A program made the translations under genes and the position numbers. A stretch of 64,000 nt of DNA. Origin: Burkholderiales bacterium. GTDB lineage: Bacteria; Pseudomonadota; Gammaproteobacteria; Burkholderiales; Ga0077523. The stretch lies in NCBI GenBank assembly GCA_019747905.1, contig JAIEQG010000034.1, positions 1 through 64,000 of the forward strand. Reading direction: 5' to 3'. The notes under the pieces were generated by a model. The model was not told the DNA's origin. It did not search any database and worked only from the letters and a program-made list of their open reading frames with translations. Positions 27,579 through 40,700 of the stretch are shown here, piece after piece. Positions within the stretch are counted from its first letter, which is position 1. Each line of letters begins with the position of its first letter.

Positions 27579-29342
27579 TCAATAACTACGAACCTTCGGC
27601 TCGAAGGTCTGGGCGGTCATGGGCTTCAGGTTGACGGGCTTGTAGTCGAGGCGGCTGCCGTCGCGGTACCAGAGCGTGTGCTTCAGCCAGTTCACGTCAT
27701 CGCGCTTGGCGAAGTCCGCGCGGTCGTGGGCACCGCGACTTTCCTGCCGGGCATCGGCGGAAACCAGGGTCGCCACGGCAACCTCGATCAGATTGTCCAG
27801 TTCGAGCGCTTCCACGCGCGCGGTGTTGAACGTCTTGCTCTTGTCCTTGATCTCCGTGCGCTTGGCACGCTCCGCCACCGCCTTGATCTTCTGGACGCCG
27901 GATTGCAGCATGTCCGGGAAGCGGAACACACCGCAATGGGCCTGCATGGTCCGGCGCATTTCCGCGCCGACCTCGAACACGCTCTCGCCACCGGTCTGCC
28001 CATCCAGGCGTGCGATGCGCTGCATCGAGTAGTCGCCGGCATCCACGGGCAGGTCCTTGTGGCCCGGGTTCTCCTTCAGGAACCGGATCACGCTCTCGCC
28101 CGAAGCGCGGCCGAATACCAAGAGGTCGGTGAGGGAATTGGTGCCGAGCCGGTTGGCGCCGTGTACCGATGCGCACGCGCATTCGCCGGCAGCGTAGAAG
28201 CCGGGGACCACGGTGTTCGGATTGCCGTTCGCCGGGGCCACCACTTCGCCGTGGTAGTTGGTCGGCACGCCGCCCATCTGGTAATGGCAGGTGGGCACCA
28301 CGGGAATCGGGTCCTTCACCGGATCGACGTTCGCGAACTTCTTGGCGATCTCGCGAATGCCGGGCAGCCGCTTCTCGATGACGTCGAGCCCGAGGTGATC
28401 GAGCTTGAGCAGGATGTGGTCGGCTTCCTTGCCGGCGCCGCGCCCTTCCTTGATCTCGGTCGCCATGGCGCGCGACACCACGTCGCGGCTCGCGAGGTCC
28501 TTCATGGTGGGCGCGTAGCGTTCCATGAAGCGCTCGCCGTCCTTGTTGAGCAGATAACCGCCCTCGCCGCGCACGCCTTCGGTGATCAGCACGCCGGCCC
28601 CGGCCACGCCGGTCGGGTGGAACTGCCAGAACTCCATGTCCTCGAGCGGGATGCCGGCACGAGCCGCCATGCCGAGGCCGTCGCCGGTGTTGATGAAGGC
28701 GTTGGTGCTGGCCGAATAGATGCGCCCTGCCCCGCCCGTGGCGAACAGGGTCGCGCGCGCATGGAAGATCCAGACTTCGCCGGTCTCCATCTCCATGGCC
28801 GTCACGCCCAGCACCTGGCCGCTCGCGTCGCGGATCAGGTCGAGCGCCATCCACTCCACGAAGAAGAGCGTGTTGGCGCGCACGTTGCGCTGGTAGAGGG
28901 TGTGCAGCATCGCGTGGCCGGTGCGGTCGGCGGCACAGCAGGAACGTTGCACCGGACGCTCGCCGAAATTCTGCGAGTGCCCGCCGAACGGGCGCTGGTA
29001 GACGGTGCCGTCCTCGTTGCGGTCGAACGGCATGCCGAAGTGCTCCAGCTCGATGACGGCCTGGGGGGCCATGCGGCACAGGAACTCGATCGCATCCTGG
29101 TCGCCGAGGTAATCGGAGCCCTTGATCGTGTCGTACATGTGCCAGAGCCAGGAGTCCTCGCCCATGTTGCCCAGCGCCGCGCCGATGCCGCCTTGTGCCG
29201 CGACCGTGTGCGAGCGCGTCGGAAACACCTTCGAGAGCACGGCAACCTTGAGGCCGGCTTCGGCCAACTGCAGCGACGCGCGCATGCCGGCACCGCCGGC
29301 GCCGACGATCACGGCATCGAATTTCCGGGTGGGCAGCGCCAT
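27579..29342 (-). CDS. sdhA: Succinate dehydrogenase flavoprotein subunit
   Basis: A 587-residue catalytic subunit. The FAD dinucleotide fold is [10 protein letters not shown] (11-20); the covalent FAD histidine is His45 in [10 protein letters not shown]. The catalytic arginine/histidine region HPTGVAGAG and the capping domain follow. ATG 29342 (MALPTRKFD) overlaps the sdhD stop by one base (TGATG). It oxidises succinate to fumarate and links the TCA cycle and the methylcitrate cycle (which releases succinate) to quinone. Confidence 0.96.
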   Translation of the reverse strand: MALPTRKFDAVIVGAGGAGMRASLQLAEAGLKVAVLSKVFPTRSHTVAAQGGIGAALGNMGEDSWLWHMYDTIKGSDYLGDQDAIEFLCRMAPQAVIELEHFGMPFDRNEDGTVYQRPFGGHSQNFGERPVQRSCCAADRTGHAMLHTLYQRNVRANTLFFVEWMALDLIRDASGQVLGVTAMEMETGEVWIFHARATLFATGGAGRIYSASTNAFINTGDGLGMAARAGIPLEDMEFWQFHPTGVAGAGVLITEGVRGEGGYLLNKDGERFMERYAPTMKDLASRDVVSRAMATEIKEGRGAGKEADHILLKLDHLGLDVIEKRLPGIREIAKKFANVDPVKDPIPVVPTCHYQMGGVPTNYHGEVVAPANGNPNTVVPGFYAAGECACASVHGANRLGTNSLTDLLVFGRASGESVIRFLKENPGHKDLPVDAGDYSMQRIARLDGQTGGESVFEVGAEMRRTMQAHCGVFRFPDMLQSGVQKIKAVAERAKRTEIKDKSKTFNTARVEALELDNLIEVAVATLVSADARQESRGAHDRADFAKRDDVNWLKHTLWYRDGSRLDYKPVNLKPMTAQTFEPKVRSY

Positions 29343-29692
29343 CAGTAGAGACTCCAGAGGATCTGCACGGACCAGAGCGCGTAGCCGACGAGCAGCAGGA
29401 CCACGCCCACCAGCAGGGCGAGCCGCAACCCGGCCGGCTTCACGTAGTCCATGAATATGTCGCGCAGGCCGATCCAGGCGTGCCAGAAGAGCGCCAGCAG
29501 GAACAGCAGGCTCGCGAGGCGCATCCACTGCTGCGACATGAGGCTCTTCCACGCGCCGTAGTGTTCGGGGCGATGGAATAGGACGATGAACAGCATCAGC
29601 AGCGCGAAGACAGCCATCACGACCGCCGTGACGCGCTGGACCAGCCAGTCGCGCAACCCGTAGTGCGCCCCGACGACGATGCGCTTCACCAT
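29342..29692 (-). CDS. sdhD: Succinate dehydrogenase membrane subunit SdhD
   Basis: A 116-residue protein with three hydrophobic segments (about 21-38, 57-77, 90-112) and the pattern [15 protein letters not shown]...[16 protein letters not shown], typical of the SdhD anchor with a heme/quinone-site His71. ATG 29692 is used because the longer open frame upstream is the overlapping sdhC. It overlaps sdhC by seven bases. Confidence 0.9.
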   Translation of the reverse strand: MVKRIVVGAHYGLRDWLVQRVTAVVMAVFALLMLFIVLFHRPEHYGAWKSLMSQQWMRLASLLFLLALFWHAWIGLRDIFMDYVKPAGLRLALLVGVVLLLVGYALWSVQILWSLY

Positions 29693-30060
29693 AGCCAGAC
29701 TCCGAAGACGACCGTCAGGACCAGGCTGATGCCCAGCACGGCGAAGCTGCTGGCGCGGGCCGCGGCGAGATCGGTGCCGATATGCACGTCCAGGAACAGA
29801 TAGCGGATACCGGCGCAGAAGTGATGCAGGAAGGCCCAGAGCAGGCCGAGCAGGATCAGCTTCACCAGCGCGCCGGACATCCACTCGCGAAAGTGGATGT
29901 AGCTCTCCGGCGATTGCAGGCTCGCCTGCAGCAGGTAGAGCAGGAACGGCAGCATCAGGAACAGGCCGGCTCCGCTGATGCGGTGGAGGATGGAGACGAT
30001 GCCGGGAACCGGCAGCTTGATCTGAAACAGGTTCAGATGCTTCGGTCGGGACTTCGCCAT
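29686..30060 (-). CDS. sdhC: Succinate dehydrogenase cytochrome b556 subunit SdhC
   Basis: A 124-residue anchor with three membrane helices. The signature [26 protein letters not shown] is split here as RPKHLNLFQ and [12 protein letters not shown]; the heme-ligand histidine region is [18 protein letters not shown] 30060 (MAKSRPKH) is chosen over one nine codons earlier on family grounds. It is the first sdh gene, 66 bases after the GntR gene in the same direction. Confidence 0.92.
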   Translation of the reverse strand: MAKSRPKHLNLFQIKLPVPGIVSILHRISGAGLFLMLPFLLYLLQASLQSPESYIHFREWMSGALVKLILLGLLWAFLHHFCAGIRYLFLDVHIGTDLAAARASSFAVLGISLVLTVVFGVWLW

Positions 30061-30126
30061 GCGGAGGCTTTCGGGGGCAGCAGGCAAGAGGGAGGACGCG
30101 CGGGGAAGGGAACGCGAAGTCTCAGC

Positions 30127-30861
30127 TCAGGTGATTTCGTTCGCGTAGTGATGCCGGGAGGTGTTGCAGTAACCGCGACGAAGCTCCACCGGCTTCCGGT
30201 CGTAAGTATAGGCCACGCGTTCCATCAGCAGAAGCGGCGTGCCCGGTGCGACGTCGAGGAATGCAGCGATATCGGCCTCGGCATCGACCGCCTTGAGGCG
30301 TTCTTCGGCCGCGACGATCTTCACGTGATAGGCCGACTCGTACATGCTGTAGAGCATGCAGCGATGGCGCTCGACCACCTCGGGGCCGAGGCCCTGGAAC
30401 AGGTCCGCCGGCACGCGCGCTTCCTCGAACAGGATGCGGTTGCCGTTGATCGACAGTGTCCGCCGCAGACGCACCAGGCTCGCACCGGTGGTCAGCGCCA
30501 GCATGCGCGCGCTGGTGGCGTCGGCACGGACCCGCCGCACGTCGACCAACGCGGCTTCGAGCTCTTCCACGCTGCCGTCGTCGGGCGTCAGGCGCAGGAA
30601 GGATAGCTGCGACCGAGTGTGCGCATGCGAGGCCACGAACGTGCCACGGCCCTGCTTGCGCACCAGTACGTTCTCGCCGGCGAGCTCTCCCACTGCCTTG
30701 CGCACCGTGCCCTGGCTCACGCGAAAGCGCTGGGCGAGATCGATCTCGCTCGGGATGGGCTCTCCCGGGCGCCATTCCCCGGCCGACAGGCGCTCGGTGA
30801 GCTGGGCCTTGATGCGCCGGTAGAGGGGCTGGAAGCCGGAAACGGGCTGCTCGGTCTTCAT
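30127..30861 (-). CDS. GntR/HutC-family transcriptional regulator
   Basis: A 244-residue regulator with an N-terminal GntR winged helix ([19 protein letters not shown].. [20 protein letters not shown], residues 12-60) and a C-terminal UTRA ligand domain (about 85-230). It lies directly upstream of sdhCDAB in the same direction and is divergent from mdh-prpBCD-acnA. The inverted repeats at 30912-30933 are the likely operator. The effector is unknown; a TCA or methylcitrate intermediate is a guess. Confidence 0.88.
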   Translation of the reverse strand: MKTEQPVSGFQPLYRRIKAQLTERLSAGEWRPGEPIPSEIDLAQRFRVSQGTVRKAVGELAGENVLVRKQGRGTFVASHAHTRSQLSFLRLTPDDGSVEELEAALVDVRRVRADATSARMLALTTGASLVRLRRTLSINGNRILFEEARVPADLFQGLGPEVVERHRCMLYSMYESAYHVKIVAAEERLKAVDAEADIAAFLDVAPGTPLLLMERVAYTYDRKPVELRRGYCNTSRHHYANEIT

Positions 30862-30911
30862 GGTCAGGCGTCGTTTTACCACAGCAAACCGGTGCCAGCC
30901 AAGAATTGCTC

Positions 30912-30933
30912 TATCAGAGGTCTGATATAAGAC
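30912..30933. promoter_or_regulatory. GntR operator candidate
   Basis: Two overlapping inverted repeats: TATCAGA-GG-TCTGATA (30912-30927, perfect arms) and GTCTGATATAAGAC (30920-30933, near-perfect). They sit just upstream of the predicted -35 of mdh and 51 bases before the GntR start, so one protein could control both directions. Confidence 0.6.
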
Positions 30934-30938
30934 TCGCG

Positions 30939-30968
30939 TTGACACGCCGCAGCGCACGTCACTATTAT
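30939..30968 (+). promoter_or_regulatory. Sigma-70 promoter of mdh-prpBCD-acnA
   Basis: TTGACA (30939-30944), an 18-base spacer and TATTAT (30963-30968). The consensus -35 predicts transcription start near 30975 and a leader of about 125 bases before mdh. Confidence 0.6.
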
Positions 30969-31100
30969 CCGTCTGCTGTTTCGCTCGCGGGGCGAAGGAA
31001 AAGATCGCTTGCCGCGCTGCGACACGCGGCGCGCCCCGGGCGACGCTGTCCTGACGGCAGCGGTCCCCGACCCGATTTCTCACGAGGAGCCTCTCCCCCC

Positions 31101-32087
31101 ATGAAGACCCCCGTTCGCGTCGCCGTGACCGGCGCCGCCGGCCAGATCGGCTACAGCCTGCTGTTTCGCATCGCTTCGGGCGCCATGCTCGGGCCCGATC
31201 AGCCGGTCATCCTGCAACTGCTGGAGATTCCGGACGAAAAGGCGCAGAAGGCGCTGAAGGGCGTGATGATGGAGGTGGACGACTGCGCCTTCCCGCTGCT
31301 CGCCGGCATGAGCGCCCACAGCGATCCCGCCACGGCCTTCAAGGACACCGACGTCGCCTTGCTGGTGGGTGCGCGTCCGCGCGGTCCCGGCATGGAGCGC
31401 AAGGATCTCCTCGCAGCCAATGCCCAGATCTTCACCGCCCAGGGCAAGGCGTTGGACAAGGCTGCCAGCCGCCAAGTGAAAGTGCTGGTGGTCGGCAACC
31501 CGGCCAACACCAACGCGTACATCGCCATGAAGTCGGCGCCGAGCCTGCCAAAGGCCAATTTCACCGCGATGATGCGGCTCGACCACAACCGCGCACTGTC
31601 GCAGCTCGCGGCGCGCACCGGCCAGCCGGTCGCCTCCATCGAGAAACTGGTGGTCTGGGGCAACCATTCCCCCACCATGTATCCGGACATCCGCTTCGCC
31701 ACCATCGGCGGCAAGGCCGCCAAGGCCCTGGTGAACGACGAGACCTGGTATCGCGATACCTACATCCCGACGGTGGGCAAGCGCGGTGCCGCGATCATCG
31801 AGGCGCGCGGCCTGTCCTCCGCCGCCTCCGCCGCCAATGCCGCCATCGACCACGTGCGCGACTGGGTGCTCGGCACCAACGGCAAGTGGGTCACCATGGG
31901 TGTGGCCTCCGACGGCGGCTACGGCGTCCCGCAGGACATCATCTATGGCGTGCCGGTGACCTGCGCCGGCGGCAAGTACGAAGTGGTGAAGGGCCTCGAG
32001 ATCGACGAGTTCTCGCGCTCCAAGATGGACAACACCCTGAAGGAACTGCTCGAAGAGCGCGACGGCGTCCAACACCTGCTGGGCTGA
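31101..32087 (+). CDS. mdh: Malate dehydrogenase
   Basis: A 328-residue NAD-dependent enzyme. The NAD motif is [10 protein letters not shown] (10-19); catalytic segments are RLDHNRA and [11 protein letters not shown] with the active histidine. Length and sequence match the cytosolic-type malate dehydrogenase of betaproteobacteria. ATG 31101 has GAGGAG upstream. It makes the oxaloacetate used by both gltA and prpC. It heads the rightward operon and has its own promoter. Confidence 0.95.
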   Translation: MKTPVRVAVTGAAGQIGYSLLFRIASGAMLGPDQPVILQLLEIPDEKAQKALKGVMMEVDDCAFPLLAGMSAHSDPATAFKDTDVALLVGARPRGPGMERKDLLAANAQIFTAQGKALDKAASRQVKVLVVGNPANTNAYIAMKSAPSLPKANFTAMMRLDHNRALSQLAARTGQPVASIEKLVVWGNHSPTMYPDIRFATIGGKAAKALVNDETWYRDTYIPTVGKRGAAIIEARGLSSAASAANAAIDHVRDWVLGTNGKWVTMGVASDGGYGVPQDIIYGVPVTCAGGKYEVVKGLEIDEFSRSKMDNTLKELLEERDGVQHLLG

Positions 32088-32121
32088 GCTGATCCCAACC
32101 ACCGACCTCGAGGACGCCCCG

Positions 32122-33015
32122 ATGGCCAATCCCGCTTCTCCCGGTGCCCGCTTCCGTGCCGCCCTTGCCGCGGAGAAGCCGCTGCAGGTCGTGGGTGCCA
32201 TCAACGCCTACCACGCCCGGCTCGCCGAGCGCTCGGGCTTCAAGGCGATCTACCTGTCCGGCGGCGGCGTGGCCGCGGGTTCGCTCGGCCTGCCCGATCT
32301 TGGCATCAGCAACCTCGACGACGTGCTGATCGACGTGCGCCGGATCACCGACGTCTGTTCGCTGCCGCTGCTGGTGGACGTGGACACCGGGTTCGGTGCG
32401 AGCGCGTTCAACATCGCCCGCACCACGAAATCGCTGATCAAGTTCGGCGCCGGCGCCATGCACATCGAGGATCAGGTGGGCGCGAAGCGCTGCGGCCACC
32501 GCCCCGGCAAGGAACTGGTCACGACCCAGGAGATGGTGGATCGCGTCAAGGCCGCCGCCGATGCCCGTACCGATGCGAGCTTCGTGATCATGGCCCGCAC
32601 CGATGCGCTCGCGGTGGAGGGGCTCGAGGCCGCCATCGAACGCGCGGTGCGCTGTGTCGAAGCCGGCGCCGACATGATCTTTCCGGAAGCGATGACGGAA
32701 TTGTCCATGTACCGCAAGTTCGCCGACGCGGTGAAGGTGCCGGTCCTGGCCAACATCACCGAATTCGGATCGACGCCCCTGTTCACCGTGGACGAGTTGC
32801 GCTCGGCCAACGTGAGCCTGGTGCTGTATCCGCTGTCGGCTTTCCGCGCCATGAACAAGGCGGCGCTCAACGTGTACTCGCACATCCGCAAGGACGGCAC
32901 GCAGAAGAACGTGGTGGACACCATGCAGACGCGCGCCGAACTGTACGACTACCTCGATTACCACGCGTACGAGAACAAGCTGGACGAACTGTTCGCCAAG
33001 GAGAAGATTCAGTGA
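32122..33015 (+). CDS. prpB: 2-methylisocitrate lyase
   Basis: A 297-residue enzyme of the isocitrate-lyase superfamily that cleaves 2-methylisocitrate to pyruvate and succinate. The catalytic loop KRCGHRPGK is at 122-130 (Cys124). It lies 34 bases after mdh; its stop overlaps the prpC GTG start by GTGA. Confidence 0.95.
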   Translation: MANPASPGARFRAALAAEKPLQVVGAINAYHARLAERSGFKAIYLSGGGVAAGSLGLPDLGISNLDDVLIDVRRITDVCSLPLLVDVDTGFGASAFNIARTTKSLIKFGAGAMHIEDQVGAKRCGHRPGKELVTTQEMVDRVKAAADARTDASFVIMARTDALAVEGLEAAIERAVRCVEAGADMIFPEAMTELSMYRKFADAVKVPVLANITEFGSTPLFTVDELRSANVSLVLYPLSAFRAMNKAALNVYSHIRKDGTQKNVVDTMQTRAELYDYLDYHAYENKLDELFAKEKIQ

Positions 33016-34178
33016 GCACGGAGACTGCCGACACGCCCGCCGCGGGCTTCAAGCCGAAGAAGTCCGTCGCCCTGTCGGGCGTGACCGCCGGCAACACGGC
33101 CCTTTGCACCGTGGGCCGCACCGGCAACGATCTGCACTACCGTGGCTACGACATCCTCGACTTCGCCGATGACGCGACCTTCGAGGAGATCGCCCACCTG
33201 CTGGTGCATGGAAAGCTGCCCAACAAGGCAGAACTCGCTTCCTATCGCGAGCGCCTCAAGGGCATGCGTGGGCTGCCGGCAAGCCTCAAGGCGGCGCTGG
33301 AGTGGATCCCCTCCTCCGCTCACCCCATGGACGTCATGCGTACCGGCGTGTCGATGCTGGGCACGCTGCTGCCGGAGAAGGACGACCACAATATCGCCGG
33401 CGCCCGTGAGATCGCCGACCGCCTGATGGCGTGCCTCGGTTCGGTCCTGCTGTACTGGTACCACTGGAGCCACAACGGCCGCCGCATCGAGACCGAGACC
33501 GATGACGAGTCCATCGCCGGCCACTTCCTGCACCTGCTGCACGGCAGGCCGCCGTCCGCGCTGTGGGAGCGGGCGATGCAGACGTCGCTCAATCTCTACG
33601 CCGAACACGAATTCAACGCGTCCACGTTCACCGGTCGCGTGATCGCCGGCACGGGCTCTGACATGTATTCCGCCCTGACCGGAGCCATCGGCGCACTGCG
33701 GGGGCCGAAGCACGGGGGCGCGAACGAAGTCGCGTTCGACACGCAGGGCCGCTACAACGACCCGGACGAGGCGGAAGCCGACATCGTCCGCCGCGTGACG
33801 AACAAGGAGATCGTGATCGGCTTCGGCCATCCGGTGTACACCATCGCCGACCCGCGCAACGAAGTCATCAAGGAAGTGGCGCGCCGCCTGTCCAAGGACA
33901 ACGGCAACATGAAGCTGTTCGACATCGCCGAACGCCTCGAGGCCGTGATGTGGCGCGAGAAGAAGATGTTCCCGAACCTCGACTGGTTCAGCGCCGTGAG
34001 CTACCACATGATGGGCGTGCCCACCGCCATGTTCACGCCGCTGTTCGTGATCTCCCGCATGTCGGGCTGGTCCGCCCACGTCATCGAACAGCGCGTCGAC
34101 GGCAAGATCATCCGCCCGAGCGCCAATTACACCGGCCCCGAGAACCTGCAATGGGTGCCGCTCGAGCGCCGCAAGTAA
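33012..34178 (+). CDS. prpC: 2-methylcitrate synthase
   Basis: A 388-residue citrate-synthase-family protein, shorter than gltA, with catalytic segments [12 protein letters not shown] and [13 protein letters not shown]. Its place between prpB and prpD assigns it to condensation of propionyl-CoA with oxaloacetate. GTG start coupled to the prpB stop. Some residual citrate synthase activity is usual for PrpC. Confidence 0.93.
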   Translation: MSTETADTPAAGFKPKKSVALSGVTAGNTALCTVGRTGNDLHYRGYDILDFADDATFEEIAHLLVHGKLPNKAELASYRERLKGMRGLPASLKAALEWIPSSAHPMDVMRTGVSMLGTLLPEKDDHNIAGAREIADRLMACLGSVLLYWYHWSHNGRRIETETDDESIAGHFLHLLHGRPPSALWERAMQTSLNLYAEHEFNASTFTGRVIAGTGSDMYSALTGAIGALRGPKHGGANEVAFDTQGRYNDPDEAEADIVRRVTNKEIVIGFGHPVYTIADPRNEVIKEVARRLSKDNGNMKLFDIAERLEAVMWREKKMFPNLDWFSAVSYHMMGVPTAMFTPLFVISRMSGWSAHVIEQRVDGKIIRPSANYTGPENLQWVPLERRK

Positions 34179-34206
34179 CCATCTCTTCAATTTTCCGCCC
34201 GACACC

Positions 34207-35658
34207 ATGTCCGCACACATCTCCAACGTCCGCCCGAAGCCCGACAAGGTCCTGGTCGACATCGTCGACTACGTCACCAAATACAAGATCACAAGCAAGG
34301 AAGCCTACGAGACCGCGCGCTACTGCCTCATCGACACGCTCGGCTGCGGCTTCGAAGCGCTGGAGTATCCCGCGTGCACGAAGCTGCTGGGCCCCGTCGT
34401 GCCCGGCACCATCGTGCCCAACGGGGCCAAGGTGCCCGGTACCCAGTTCCAGCTCGACCCGATCCAGGCTGCCTTCAACATCGGCGCGATGATCCGTTGG
34501 CTCGATTTCAACGATACGTGGCTCGCCGCCGAATGGGGCCACCCGTCCGACAACCTGGGTGGCATCCTCGCCACGGCCGACTGGCTGTCGCGCAACGCGG
34601 TGGCCGCCGGCAAGAAGCCGCTCACCGTGAACGACGTGCTGACCGCCATGATCAAGGCGCACGAGATCCAGGGCTGCATCGCGCTGGAGAACTCGTTCAA
34701 CAAGGTCGGCTTGGACCACGTGGTCCTCGTGAAAGTGGCCTCCACCGCCGTGGTCGCCCAGATGATGGGCCTCACGCGCGACGAGATCATCAACGCCGTC
34801 TCGCTCGCATGGGTCGACGGCCAGTCGCTGCGTACCTATCGCCACGCGCCCAATACCGGCTCGCGCAAGAGCTGGGCAGCCGGTGACGCCACGTCGCGCG
34901 CCGTGCGCCTCGCGCTCATCGCCAAGACCGGCGAGATGGGCTACCCGTCGGTGCTGTCGGCCAAGACCTGGGGTTTCTACGACGTGCTGTTCAAGGGCAA
35001 CGCGTTCAAGTTCCAGCGCCCCTACGGCAGCTACGTGATGGAGAACGTGCTGTTCAAGATCTCCTTCCCGGCCGAGTTCCACTCGCAGACCGCCGTCGAG
35101 TGCGCCATGGACATCCATGCCGCGCTCAAGAAGGCCGGCCGCAAGCCCGAGGACATCAAGAAGATCACCATCCGCACGCACGAGGCGTGCATCAGGATCA
35201 TCGACAAGAAGGGGCCGCTCAACAATCCGGCAGACCGCGACCATTGCATCCAGTACATGGTGGCCGTGCCCATCATCTTCGGCCGCCTGACTGCCGAGGA
35301 CTACGAAGATTCCGTCGCGAAGGACCCGCGCATCGACAAGCTGCGCGACAAGATCGTCTGCGTGGAAGACAAGCAGTTCACGAAGGATTACCACGACCCG
35401 GCCAAGCGTTCCATCGCGAACGCGCTGACCGTCGAGTTCACCGACGGCAAGAAGCTGGGCGAGTTCGTCTGCGAGTACCCCATCGGCCACAAGCGCCGCC
35501 GCAAGGAAGGCATGCCGGTGCTGGTGGAGAAGTTCAAGACCAACCTCGCGCGCCAGTTCCCGGCGAAGCAGCAGGCCGCCATCCTGGACCTCTGCCTGGA
35601 CGCGAAGAAGCTCGCGGCCACCCCGGTGAACGAGTTCGTCGACCTCTTCGTGATCTGA
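34207..35658 (+). CDS. prpD: 2-methylcitrate dehydratase
   Basis: A 483-residue MmgE/PrpD-family enzyme of full length, dehydrating 2-methylcitrate to methylaconitate. Family-typical segments are [39 protein letters not shown] and [14 protein letters not shown]. It is iron-sulfur-free. It follows prpC by 28 bases. The next gene, an aconitase, is the likely hydratase for methylaconitate. Confidence 0.95.
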   Translation: MSAHISNVRPKPDKVLVDIVDYVTKYKITSKEAYETARYCLIDTLGCGFEALEYPACTKLLGPVVPGTIVPNGAKVPGTQFQLDPIQAAFNIGAMIRWLDFNDTWLAAEWGHPSDNLGGILATADWLSRNAVAAGKKPLTVNDVLTAMIKAHEIQGCIALENSFNKVGLDHVVLVKVASTAVVAQMMGLTRDEIINAVSLAWVDGQSLRTYRHAPNTGSRKSWAAGDATSRAVRLALIAKTGEMGYPSVLSAKTWGFYDVLFKGNAFKFQRPYGSYVMENVLFKISFPAEFHSQTAVECAMDIHAALKKAGRKPEDIKKITIRTHEACIRIIDKKGPLNNPADRDHCIQYMVAVPIIFGRLTAEDYEDSVAKDPRIDKLRDKIVCVEDKQFTKDYHDPAKRSIANALTVEFTDGKKLGEFVCEYPIGHKRRRKEGMPVLVEKFKTNLARQFPAKQQAAILDLCLDAKKLAATPVNEFVDLFVI

Positions 35659-35685
35659 TTCGCCGCCCCTTCGGAGACATTGCGC

Positions 35686-38394
<2,709 letters not shown>

Positions 38395-38422
38395 AGCAGC
38401 TGGCCTTTGTCCCCGAAGCGAC

Positions 38423-38454
38423 AAGACCCGGCGGTGAGCCGGGTCTTTGATTTT
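38423..38454 (+). terminator. Intrinsic terminator after acnA
   Basis: Stem AAGACCCGGC (38423-38432) and GCCGGGTCTT (38438-38447) with a GGTGA loop, followed by TGATTTT. It ends the mdh-acnA operon and stands between convergent genes. Confidence 0.85.
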
Positions 38455-38470
38455 CAGGGTGGCGGAAGCC

Positions 38471-38818
38471 TCACGCGGCCACTGGCGCCGGCATGACCAC
38501 GGTGACCGGCATGGCGGCTGGGGTTTCCCGCACGACATAGCTCACCAGGGGCTTGTCCGGATTCCGGTTGATGTAGATCGCACAGGTCACCCGCAGCAGC
38601 GAGGCGAAGCTCGAGATGGGGTCTTCGCGCGCCTGCATCTCCTCGTAGAGCTTGCCGATGAAGCGCGGCGTGCTCAAGCCCTCGCTGGCGGCAGCTTCGT
38701 CGAGGACGCGCCAGAACAGGCGCTCCAGACAGATGCTGGTCACGAAGCCCGAAAGGCGCACCGAGCGCTTCTCGCGCGCGTAGAGTCGCTTGTCCTGGCC
38801 GGAATAGAGATTGCACAT
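38471..38818 (-). CDS. Ribbon-helix-helix domain protein
   Basis: A 115-residue protein starting MCNLYSGQDKRLYAREKRSVRLSGFVTSI (split: RLYAREKRSVRLSGF). The segment KRSVRLSGFVTSICLERLFWRVLDEAA matches the RHH_4-type ribbon-helix-helix fold of proteobacteria. GGAGGAG precedes ATG 38818. The target is unknown. It is convergent with acnA. Confidence 0.75.
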   Translation of the reverse strand: MCNLYSGQDKRLYAREKRSVRLSGFVTSICLERLFWRVLDEAAASEGLSTPRFIGKLYEEMQAREDPISSFASLLRVTCAIYINRNPDKPLVSYVVRETPAAMPVTVVMPAPVAA

Positions 38819-39010
38819 GATGCTCCTCCCACGACTTGAAGCTCGCGGCACGCCCTCCCGCGAAACCGCATCTGACGGCGGTCGTTATGGCTCGGAGTTT
38901 ACCGTCTGCCGGCCGAGCGTCAACGCAATAGGGATGGCTCCCCCACGCTCCGGCTTGGTCGCTGCCCTCTTGGGGGGGCGTCGGTGGCTAGGAGCGGCCC
39001 GGCCCCACCG

Positions 39011-39044
39011 ATAAAAAAACCAGGGCCCGGTTGCCCGGGCCCTG
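39011..39044 (-). terminator. Intrinsic terminator of the GMC dehydrogenase operon
   Basis: Stem CAGGGCCCGG (39021-39030) and CCGGGCCCTG (39035-39044). On the minus strand it is followed by GTTTTTTTAT, so it terminates leftward transcription from the gene at 39076-40647. Confidence 0.85.
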
Positions 39045-39075
39045 AGTCTTCGAGGGAATTGCCGTCTAACGCCGC

Positions 39076-40647
39076 TTAGAGCTCCTTGGCTGCCATCTGC
39101 TTGGCGATGTAGTCGGCCTGACGCAAGGCCAGCGCCACGATGGTGAGCGTGGGGTTTTCGGCCGCCCCGGTGGTGAACACGCTGCCGTCGGACACGAACA
39201 GGTTCTTGATGTCGTGCGTCTGGCCCCACTTGTTCACCACGCCGTCGCGCGAGTTTTCGCTCATGCGGTTGGTGCCCAGGTTGTGGGTCGAGGGGTAAGG
39301 CGGCGTCTTGTACGTCCGCACCGCACCGACCGACTCGTACAGCGCACAGCCCTGTTGGTAGGCGTGCTCGCGCATGGCGATGTCGTTCGGGTGATCGTCG
39401 AAGTGCACGTTGGCGACCGGCATGCCGTACGCGTCCTTGAGGTTGGCGTTCAAGGTGACGCGGTTCGATTCCTGCGGCATGTCCTCACCCACCAGCCACA
39501 TGCCCGCCATGTTCTCGTAGCGGTCCATGGCCCAGGTGAAGTCGCGCCCCCACATGCCCGGCTCCAGGAAGGCGGCGATGAAGGGAAGCCCGAGCGACAG
39601 GGTTTCCATCTCGTAGCCCCCCGCGAAGCCGCGCGACGGGTCGTGGCGCGATTCATCGGTGACGATGCCGGCCATGGTGGTGCCGCGATACATGTGCACT
39701 TCGCGATTGAACACGGCGTACACCGATCCGGTCATGTGGCGCATGTAGTTCTTGCCCACCTGCCCCGAGGAGTTCGCGAGCCCGTCCTTGAACATGCTCG
39801 AGGCCGAATTGAGCAGGATGCGCGGCGACTCGATCGAGTTGCCGGCCACACACACCGCGCGCGCCTTCTGCAGCTGGATCTTGCCGCTCTTGTCGGCGTA
39901 TTCGACGCCGGTGACCTTGCCCTTGGCGTCGTGGACGATGCGCACCGCCATGGAATTGGGCCGCACTTCCAGCTTGTTCGTCGCCTCGCCCTTCGGGATC
40001 GCTTCGTAGAGCGTCGACCACTTGGCGCCCGATTTGCAGCCCTGGAAACAGAACCCGATCTGTTGACAGGAGCCGCGGCCGTCGCGCGGCTGCGAATTGA
40101 TCGACATGTTGCCGGTGTGGAAACTCTTGTAGCCCATCTTCGCGGCACCGGCCGCCAGCACCTTGTAGTTGTTGTTGCCGGGCAGGCGCGGAATGCCGTT
40201 GGTCCCGGTCGTGCCCATCTTCTTCTCGGCACGGTCGTAGTACGGGTCCAGTTCGGCACGGGTGATCGGCCAGTCGAGCAGGCTCGCTCCGGCGATGTTG
40301 CCGTAGGTGGTCTTCGCCTTGAACTCGTGATCCTCGATCCGCAGCGACGCGCCGGCCCAGTGGATGGTGGAGCCGCCGACCGCGCGTACGATCCACGCGG
40401 GCAGGCCCGAGAAGTCCTTCGCCACCCTCCAGTTGCCCGACGTGCTGCGCGGATCGAGCCAGGAAATCTTCACGAAGTTGGACCACTCGTCGTTCTCGAA
40501 GTCCGGGATCTCCCAGCGGTTGCCCGCTTCGAGCAGGACGGTGTCGATGCCCTTGATCGCGAGTTCGGCCGCGAGCGTGCCACCGCCCGCGCCGGAACCG
40601 ATCACCACGACGACCTTGTCGTCGGTCTGATTGTATTTTGCCGCCAT
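39076..40647 (-). CDS. GMC-type FAD-dependent dehydrogenase, catalytic subunit
   Basis: A 523-residue glucose-methanol-choline oxidoreductase. The FAD motif GSGAGGGTLAAE starts at residue 17. Cysteines C194, C200 and C204 (CQQIGFCFQGC) have the spacing that binds a [3Fe-4S] cluster in bacterial FAD glucose dehydrogenase. The C-terminal THNLGTNRMS segment holds the catalytic region. With the Tat-signal protein upstream it forms an exported sugar or alcohol dehydrogenase. The substrate is unknown, and the usual multiheme cytochrome gene is not found next to it. Confidence 0.85.
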   Translation of the reverse strand: MAAKYNQTDDKVVVVIGSGAGGGTLAAELAIKGIDTVLLEAGNRWEIPDFENDEWSNFVKISWLDPRSTSGNWRVAKDFSGLPAWIVRAVGGSTIHWAGASLRIEDHEFKAKTTYGNIAGASLLDWPITRAELDPYYDRAEKKMGTTGTNGIPRLPGNNNYKVLAAGAAKMGYKSFHTGNMSINSQPRDGRGSCQQIGFCFQGCKSGAKWSTLYEAIPKGEATNKLEVRPNSMAVRIVHDAKGKVTGVEYADKSGKIQLQKARAVCVAGNSIESPRILLNSASSMFKDGLANSSGQVGKNYMRHMTGSVYAVFNREVHMYRGTTMAGIVTDESRHDPSRGFAGGYEMETLSLGLPFIAAFLEPGMWGRDFTWAMDRYENMAGMWLVGEDMPQESNRVTLNANLKDAYGMPVANVHFDDHPNDIAMREHAYQQGCALYESVGAVRTYKTPPYPSTHNLGTNRMSENSRDGVVNKWGQTHDIKNLFVSDGSVFTTGAAENPTLTIVALALRQADYIAKQMAAKEL

Positions 40648-40700
40648 GTCACTTTCCTCCGAATGTGCTCGAGCAGGTATCGTTTCGACGCTTACGTTGC

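Noticed and set aside
38936-39005. Third copy of the stop-codon-adjacent repeat
   Set aside because: Only a short CCCTCTTGGGGG-like core is shared; it does not start at a stop codon and similarity is too short to assign.
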